NCBI RefSeq assembly: GCF_950295315.1
Contig: NC_080170.1
Coordinates: 98,083,971-98,147,970, forward strand
Reading direction: 5' to 3'
Source: Erinaceus europaeus
Taxonomy: Eukaryota > Chordata > Mammalia > Eulipotyphla > Erinaceidae
Length of the DNA stretch: 64,000 nucleotides
Part shown: positions 57,830 through 64,000 of the stretch, piece after piece
Position numbering within the stretch: the stretch's first letter is position 1
How the letters are laid out: each line of letters opens with the position of its first letter
Notes under the pieces: generated by a model
Told to the model about the DNA's origin: nothing
Seen by the model: only the letters and a program-made list of their open reading frames with translations
Database searches by the model: none
Made by a program: the position numbers and the translations under genes

Positions 57830-58038
57830 TCTGTTCATTATTTCCCTGTCATATACCTCTCAAGGGAGTGTGGACCAAAATTATTTTTAAGGCACAGAAG
57901 GTGGGAGTTCTGGCTTCTGTAATTGCTTCTCCATTGAACATGCATTGGCAGGTTGATCTATAGCCCTAGTCTGTCTCTATCTTTCCCTAGTGGAATAGGG
58001 CTCTGGATTGGTGAGGTCCTAGAACACACTGGGTCATC
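57830..58038 (-). mobile_element. L1 3'UTR fragment
   Basis: Shares GGGAGTTCTGGCTTCTGTAA, TTGAACATGCATTGGCAGG and CTGTCTCTATCTTTCCCTAG with the other 3'UTR copies. Confidence 0.75.
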
Positions 58039-58039
58039 A

Positions 58040-58748
58040 CTTTTTAAAAGAACATTTCATTATACATTTTATAATATTTTGGAAAGTAAATATTGCTCAT
58101 CATGCTAATGTACATGTATATGACATACACATATATATGTAGACAGGTAGATAATTAAGTGGATAGATAGTATCTCAACCAAAAAAGCAGAATCTGCTGC
58201 ATGAAGTTATACAAAATGGAAGAAGAAAGAAGACTATATAATGTTGTCAATAAAAACGAAAAGAATCATTTTAGATCCAATCTATTTCTAGTAGGGAATT
58301 TAGGAGAAGGGTTCTCATGCAGGTTACCCCATTAAAGGACTTAGTCTGTTTTACTAACATTCCATAACTTCTGTGATTTATTACACATTAAAATCATTGA
58401 AAATATTTTAGTGATGTCCTTTTAATTTTAATGCATGTGTAAATTTCAATTATTTTAAGAAGACTACATATATTAATTTATATTCATTTTATTTGTCATG
58501 TTAATTCTACTTGTTGAAACTGACTTTTTCCCCAAGATTACCCCAAATAATTAAACATTTGTTTAGACATATGCTACTGCCCAAATCATCACTATCATCT
58601 TAATGTTGCAGTTAGTTTGCAAAAAAGTATGGCTATATATTTATATATATATATTTATACCTGAGGCTAACTACATAGCAAAAGACTTTTTTTTTCCTTT
58701 CAGCACTGGGCTCAGTGCTGAAATACAAATTCACTATTTATTGTAGTC
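58040..58748. other. AT-rich low-copy stretch
   Basis: No recognised feature apart from short TATATA runs. Confidence 0.4.
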
Positions 58749-58754
58749 TTTCTT

Positions 58755-58955
58755 CTTTCCTTTTTTTTTTTCTTCATTAGATAGGGAAATTGAGAGGGGG
58801 AGGAGACAGAGAAAGGGAAAGATAGACACCTGCCGACCTTCTTCACTGCTTCTGAAGCATCCCTGCTGCCTATGGGGAGCTTAAACCCAGGTCCTTAGTA
58901 ATATCCCTTCTTGTTGTGAGGCTTAACCAGGTACACCACCAACTGTTCCCACCAA
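58755..58955 (-). mobile_element. SINE (B-like)
   Basis: The minus-strand head is GTTGGTGGTGTACCTGGTTA, with B-box region CTGGGTTTAAGCTCCCC and a GA-rich + strand upstream. Confidence 0.7.
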
Positions 58956-58989
58956 AAGATACCTTTATGTTTCACTAGCATTTTTTTTC

Positions 58990-59112
58990 TTAAACCAGAA
59001 GTACTACTTAATACTGGTTTATGGTGATGCTAAGACTTTAACCTGGGCATTCAAAGCACAGGCATAAAATTCTGTTGTGTTGACTACTGTGCCATTGCCT
59101 TTGGCCCTATTG
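58990..59112 (-). mobile_element. Old SINE-C
   Basis: On the minus strand: GGCACAGTAGTCAACACAAC, then CCCAGGTTAAAGTC and ATAAACCAGTATTAAG. Confidence 0.5.
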
Positions 59113-59944
59113 GCACTCTTTATTTATTTTTAAGATTACAGTTGGATATTTCTATGTTTTTCTTATTTTTTAAAAAAAATTTTATACATTCATTTTCCTT
59201 GCTTACGTAAGTTACAAAAAAATCACTGCTAAAATATTGAACAAAATTCTAGCTTACAGGATATAGCAGTATATTAAAAAGATTGTTCATCACTACCAAG
59301 TGGGGTTTATCCCAGGGATTCAAGGTTGGTTTAATATACATAAATCAATCAACATGATCCACCATATCAATAAAAGTAAGAACAAAAACCACATGGTCAT
59401 ACCAATAGATGCAGAGAAAGCCTTTGACAAAATACAGCATCCCTTTATGATCAAAACGCTACAAAAAAATGGGAACAGATGGAAAATTCCTCAAGACAAT
59501 GGAGTCTCTATATAGCAAACCTATAGCCAACATCATACTCAATGGTGAAAAACTGGAAGCATTTCCCCTCAGATCAGGTACTAGACAGGGTTGCCCACTA
59601 TCACCATTATTGTTCAACATAGTGTTGGAAATTCTTGCCATAGCAATCAGGCAGGAGTAAATAATTAAAGGGATACAGATTGGAAGAGAAGAAGTCAAGC
59701 TCTCCCTACTTGCAGATGACATGACAGAATACATAGAAAAACCTAAGGAATCCAACAAGAAGCTTTTAGAAATCGTCAGGCAATACAGTAAGGTGTCAGG
59801 CTACAAAATTAGCATTCAAAAGTCAGTGGCATTCCTCTATGTAAACACTAAGTTAGAAGAAGATGAAATCCAGAAATCAATTCCTTTTACTATAGCAACA
59901 AAAACAATGAAATATTTATGAATAAACCTAATCAAACAGTGAAA

Positions 59945-60243
59945 GATGGGAGTCAGGCAGTAGCACAGCAGGTTAAGCACACATGGCACAAAGCACAAGG
60001 AGTGGTATAAGGATCATGGGTCGAGCCCCTGGCTTCTCACCTGCAGGGGAGTCGCTTCACAAGTGGTGAAGGAGGTCTGCAGGTGTCTATCTTTCTCCCC
60101 CCCCCCCCCCCCCCGTCTTCCTCTCCTCTCTCCATTTCTCTCTGTCCTATCCAACAACAAAGAAAGACAACAATAATAACTACAACAATAAAACAAGGGC
60201 AACAAAAAGGGAATAAATAAATAAATAAATATTTTTAAAAAAG
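59945..60243 (+). mobile_element. SINE-A in L1-E, with C18 run
   Basis: The A box is TAGCACAGCAGG and the B-box region GGGTCGAGCCCCTGG. A run of 18 C (60097-60114) replaces the usual CTCCCCTCTCT. The TSD is diverged (AGTGAAAGAT / AGTGGATGAC). Confidence 0.92.
60097..60114. repeat. C18 homopolymer
   Basis: Uninterrupted C run in the SINE-A body. Confidence 0.95.
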
Positions 60244-60572
60244 AAGTGGATGACTTGTATACTGAAAATTATGAGTCACTACTCAAGGAAATTGAAACAG
60301 ACACAAAGAAGTGGAAAGATATTCCATGTTCATGGGTTAGAAGAATTAACATGAATATACTGCCTAGAGCCATATACAAATTTAATGCTGTCCCATCAAG
60401 ATCCCAACCACATTTTTTAGGAGAATAGAACAATTGCTACAAATGTTTATCTGGAACCAGAAAAGACCTAGAATTGCCAAAACAATCTTGAGAAGAAAGA
60501 ACCGAACTGGAAGCATCACACTCCCAGATCTCAAATTGTATTATAGGGCCATTGTCATCAAAACTGCTTGGT

Positions 60573-60868
60573 TGGAGTCGGGCTGTAGCACAGTGGGTTA
60601 AGCGCAGGTGGTGAAAAGCGCAAGGACCGGCAGAAGGATCCCGGTTCGAGTCTCTGGCTCCCCATCTGCAGGAGAGTTGCTTCACAGGAGGTGAAGCAGG
60701 TCTGCAGGTGTCTATCTCTCTCTCTCCCTCTCTGTCTTCCCATCCTCTCTCCATTTCTCTCTGTCCTATCTAACAACAATGATATCAATAATAACTACAA
60801 CAATAAAACAACAAGGGCAACAAAAGGGAATAAACAAACAAATAAATAAATATTTTAAAAAAGGAAAA
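60573..60868 (+). mobile_element. SINE-A in L1-E
   Basis: The A box is TAGCACAGTGGG and the B-box region GGTTCGAGTCTC. Flanks AAAACTGCTTGGT and AAAACTGCTGGT form the TSD. Confidence 0.93.
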
Positions 60869-61190
60869 AAAACTGCTGGTACTGGAACATGAACAGACAC
60901 ACTGACCAGTGGATTAGAATTGAGAACCCAGAAGTAAGCCCACACACCTATGGACATCTAATCTTTGACAAAGGTGCCCAGACTATTAAATGGGGAAAGC
61001 AGAGTCTCTTCAACAAATGGTGTTGCAAAAAAAAAAAAAAGTTGAAACATGCTTAAGAATGAAACTGAACCACTATATTTCACCAAACACAAAGGTAAAT
61101 TCCAGGTGGATCAAGGACTTGGATGTTAGACCAGAAACTATCAAATACTTAGAGGAAAATATTGGCAGAGCTGTTTTCCTCATAAATTTT

Positions 61191-62220
61191 TTTTTTAAAT
61201 TTTTTATTTAAGAAAGGATTAATGAACAAAAACGTAAGGTAGGAGGGGTACAACTCCACACAATTCCCACCACCCAATCCCCATAAACCACCCCCTCCCA
61301 TGGTAGCTTTCCCATTCTCTAGCCCTCTGGGAGCATGGACCCAGGGTTGTTGAGGATTGCAGAAGGTAGAAGGTCTGGCTTCTGTAATTGCTTCCCTGCT
61401 GAACATGGGCGTTGACTGGTCGGTCCATACTCCCAGTCTACCTCTCTCTTTCCCTAGTAAGGTGTGTCTCTGGGGAAGCTGAGCTCCAGGACACATTGGT
61501 GGGGTCTTCAATCCAGGGAAGCCTAGCCAGCATCCTGGTGGCATCTGGAACTGCAAACTCTAGTGTACTTCTGCTTTCAGGTATATATTTTGCAGTAGTT
61601 TATGGATACGTGTGCACATAAGCTCTCTCTCACAGAAACTGGTGTATATCTAGGTTATGGGACTTTGTCAGAAAGTGAACTACCTGAGATGAAATTAGAG
61701 TGTACTATAAAAGGAAAGGTCTCACCCGAGTAATGAAGTTGAAGGGTTGTCATTCCACACGTGAAGTCTCTGGATACAGTCTGAGGTGAAGCATGTTGAG
61801 GTGGCAATCGTTGCTTTGGTTAGGTTGTGATCGGCGGATGCAATATTATTTGGTTTGGATTGGGAGATGCATACGGGAAAGTGGGCCCTATCCAAGGTAT
61901 CAGGCTACAAAATCAATGTAGAAAAATCAGTGGCATTTCTTTATGCAAACACTAAATCTGAAGAAGAAGACATCCAGAAATCACTCCCATTTACTGTTTC
62001 AGCAAAATCAATCAAATACCTAGAAATAAAGTTGACCAAAGAAGTGAAAGACTTGTATACTGAAAACTATGAGTCGCTACTCAAGGAGATAGAAACTGAT
62101 ACCAAGAAATGGAAAGATATCCCATGCTCATGGATTGGAAGAATAAATATCATCAAAATGAATATTCTCCCCAGAGCCATATACAAATTTAATGCAATAC
62201 CCATCAAAGTTCCACCAAGC
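61191..62220. mobile_element. L1-D: twin-primed inverted L1, 15-bp TSD
   Basis: TSD TTCCTCATAAATTTT lies at 61176-61190 and 62221-62235. The left part (61191-61897) is minus-strand L1 3'UTR ending in a T run. The right part (61893-62220) is plus-strand ORF2 ([20 protein letters not shown] and on). The parts share CAAGG at the junction (61893-61897). The 3'UTR part lacks the 105-bp candidate intron. Confidence 0.95.
61893..62220 (+). pseudogene. L1-D ORF2 fragment (inverted 5' part)
   Basis: About 109 codons of ORF2 just after the RT catalytic motif, from [10 protein letters not shown] to IPIKVPPS. It is open with no stop, in keeping with a young insertion, but has no start or catalytic residues. 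Confidence 0.9.
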
Positions 62221-63330
62221 TTCCTCATAAATTTTAAAGACATCTTTAATGAAATGAATCCAATTACAAAGAAGACTAAGGCAAGTATAAACCTATAGGG
62301 CTACATCAAATTAAAAAGCTTCTGCACAGCAAAGAAACCACTACCAAAATAAAGAGATTCCTCACAGAATGGGAGAAGATCTTTACATGCCATATATCAG
62401 ACAAGAGGCTAATAACCAAAATATACAAAGAGCTTGCCAAACTCAACAACAAGAAAACAAATAACACCATCCAAAAATGGGGAGAGTTAACAGACAGAAT
62501 ATTCACCACAGAAGAAATCCAAAAGGTTGAGAAATAAATGAAAAAATCTTCCAAGTCTTTGACTATCAGAGAAATGCAAATAAAGCCAATGGTGGGACAC
62601 CATGTCACTCCTGTGAGAATGTCATGTAAGAAAAAGTAGCAGTAACAAATGCTGGAGAGGTTCTGAGGTCAAAGAAACCTTCCTGCACTGCTGTTTGGAA
62701 TGTAAATTGGTCCAGCCCCTGTGAAGAGCAGTCTGGAGAACTTCAGAAGGCTAGAAATGAACCTAACCTATAATCCTGCAATTCCTCTCCTGGGGTTATA
62801 TCCGAAGGAACTCAACACAACCATCCAAAAATATTTGTGTATACCTATGTTCTTAGCAGCACACTTTGTAATAACCAAAACTGAAAGCAACCCAGGTGTC
62901 CAACAATAGATGAGGGGCTGAGCAAGTTGTGGCATATATACACAATGGAATACTACTCAGCTATTAAAAATGGTGACTTCACTGTTTTCAGCCCATCTTG
63001 GATGGAGCTTGATAAAATCATGTTAAGTGAAATAAGTCAGAAACAGAAGGATGAATATGGGATGATCTCACTCTCAGGCAGAAGTTGAAAAACAAGATCA
63101 GAAAAGAAAACACAAGTAGAACCTAGACTGGAGTTGATTATTGCACCAAAGTAAAAGACTCTGGGGTGGGTGGTGGTGGTGGGGAGTACAGGTCCAAAAA
63201 GGATGACAGAGGACCTAGTGAGAGTTGTATTGTTATGTGGAAAACTGAGAAATGTTACGCATGTACAAACTACTGTATTTACTGTTGAATGTACAATGTT
63301 AACCCCCCAGTAAAGAAATTAAAAAATATA

Positions 63331-63704
63331 TTTATAAAAAGAAACATTGACAAAACCATAGGATAAGAGGGGTACAACTCCACATAATTCCCACCACCAG
63401 AACTCCATATCCCATCCCCTCCCCTGATAGCTTTCCTGTTCTTTAATCCTCTGGGAGTATGGACACAGGGTCGTTATGGGTGTAGATGATAAAAGGTCTG
63501 GCTTCTGTAATTGTTTCCCCACTGAACATAGATTTTGGCAGGTTGATCCATACTCTCAGCCTGTCTCTTTCTTTCCCTAGTGGGTTAGAGTTCTAGGGAA
63601 GAAGAGCTATAGGAAACATTGCTAGGGTCGTCTTCATAGGGATGTCCAGTTGGCATTGTGGTAGCTTCTGGAACCTGGTGGCTGAAAAAGAGTTAGCATA
63701 TAAA
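63331..63704 (-). mobile_element. L1 3'UTR fragment
   Basis: Starts TTTATAAAAAGAAACATTGA directly at the L1-E 3' end and continues to GCATATAAAGCCA. The part matching the intron acceptor (GGAACCTGGTGGCTGAAAAA on the + strand) is present, so it is unspliced. Confidence 0.85.
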
Positions 63705-63709
63705 GCCAG

Positions 63710-63976
63710 GAGTTGGGCAGTTGCACAGTGGGTTAAGTGCACTGTGGTGCAAAGTGCAAGGACCAGCATAAGGATCCCCATTGAGCCCCTGGCTCCCCAC
63801 CTGTAGGGGAGTCACTTCACAAGGGGTGAAACAGGTCCGCAGGTGTCTTTCTCTCTGCCTTTCTGTCTTCCCCTCCTCTCTCCACTTCATTCAACAACGA
63901 TGACATTAACAACAATAATAACTACAGCAAGGGCAACAAAAAGGGAATAAATAAATATTAAAAAATAGAAAAAAAC
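63710..63976 (+). mobile_element. SINE-A in L1 3'UTR
   Basis: The A-box region is TTGCACAGTGGGTTAAGTGC; the B box is weak (CATTGAGCCCC). Flanks CATATAAAGCCA (near 63698) and CATATAAAGACA (near 63977) are the TSD. Confidence 0.9.
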
Positions 63977-64000
63977 ATATAAAGACAAACAAATTTGTTT

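Larger units (their letters stand above)
59225..63085 (+). pseudogene. L1-E ORF2 remnant
   Basis: The RT is open at 59300-59515 with [17 protein letters not shown] and motif [13 protein letters not shown] shift in an A run at 59461 breaks it; the frame resumes at 59469-59660 ([20 protein letters not shown]). The catalytic motif reads LLADDMTEY, so the usual Phe before Ala-Asp-Asp is Leu. Later parts (60246-60428, 60990-61211, 62721-62909) are scattered pieces of the post-RT domain. The ORF2 end matches GATGATCTCACTCTCAGGC near 63060. Confidence 0.9.
59225..63330 (+). mobile_element. L1-E: old 5'-truncated L1, hosts two SINEs and L1-D
   Basis: Begins in the ORF2 RT region (ACTGCTAAAATATTGAAC). 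It is interrupted at about 59945-60243, 60573-60868 and 61191-62220, and ends with the short lineage-I 3'UTR (GTTGAATGTACAATGTTAAC, then AGTAAAGAAATT). Diverged from L1-A/B in ORF2, with an entirely different 3'UTR. Confidence 0.93.

Overview
The window reads as mammalian intergenic or intronic DNA made mostly of transposable elements. I found no intact host protein-coding gene, no rRNA and no functional tRNA. Its many tRNA-derived SINEs have a Pol III A box (TAGCGCAGTGGG-like), a B box (GGTTCGAGCCCC-like), a CT-rich body and an AAC/AATAAA-rich tail. Together with the L1 family here, they match what I remember of hedgehog (Erinaceus, Eulipotyphla) DNA. That assignment is from memory, not from a search.

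Layout. 1-7050: a nearly full-length minus-strand L1 (L1-A) whose 3' end lies outside the window. 7050-12310: SINEs, an older L1 3'UTR and an LTR-like element. 12310-17668: an old plus-strand L1 (L1-F) split by a younger minus-strand L1 (L1-C, 12559-16315) with a 13-bp target-site duplication (TSD). 17670-41815: AT-rich, apparently low-copy DNA with scattered SINEs, L1 fragments, LTR-like elements, a MaLR-type LTR, a hAT-like DNA element and microsatellites, plus one candidate short exon at 36241-36303. 41829-51703: a 9.9-kb plus-strand L1 (L1-B) with a TSD and an internal 2.14-kb tandem duplication. 51717-59200: L1 3'UTR fragments and low-copy DNA. 59225-63330: an old plus-strand L1 (L1-E) interrupted by two SINEs and by a 1-kb twin-primed L1 (L1-D). 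63331-64000: an L1 3'UTR fragment with a SINE in it.

The genes seen are L1 ORF1 (coiled coil plus RNA-binding protein) and ORF2 (endonuclease plus reverse transcriptase), all broken by frameshifts, stops or deletions. They once acted as a copy-and-paste system, and the SINEs presumably borrowed the same machinery (A-rich tails, TSDs of 10-17 bp).

Most worth a second look: (1) L1-D lacks exactly the 105 bp of the L1 3'UTR that carry GTGAGT...CACCAG ends, as if copied from a spliced L1 RNA; (2) L1-C carries about 290 bp of partly CpG-rich non-L1 DNA between two L1 5' ends, and a probable 3' transduction; (3) L1-C and L1-D landed at the same homologous position in two different old L1 copies; (4) the L1 5'UTR contains two tandem ~0.6-kb units carrying an octamer (ATTTGCAT) site, downstream of a YY1-like motif at the element start.
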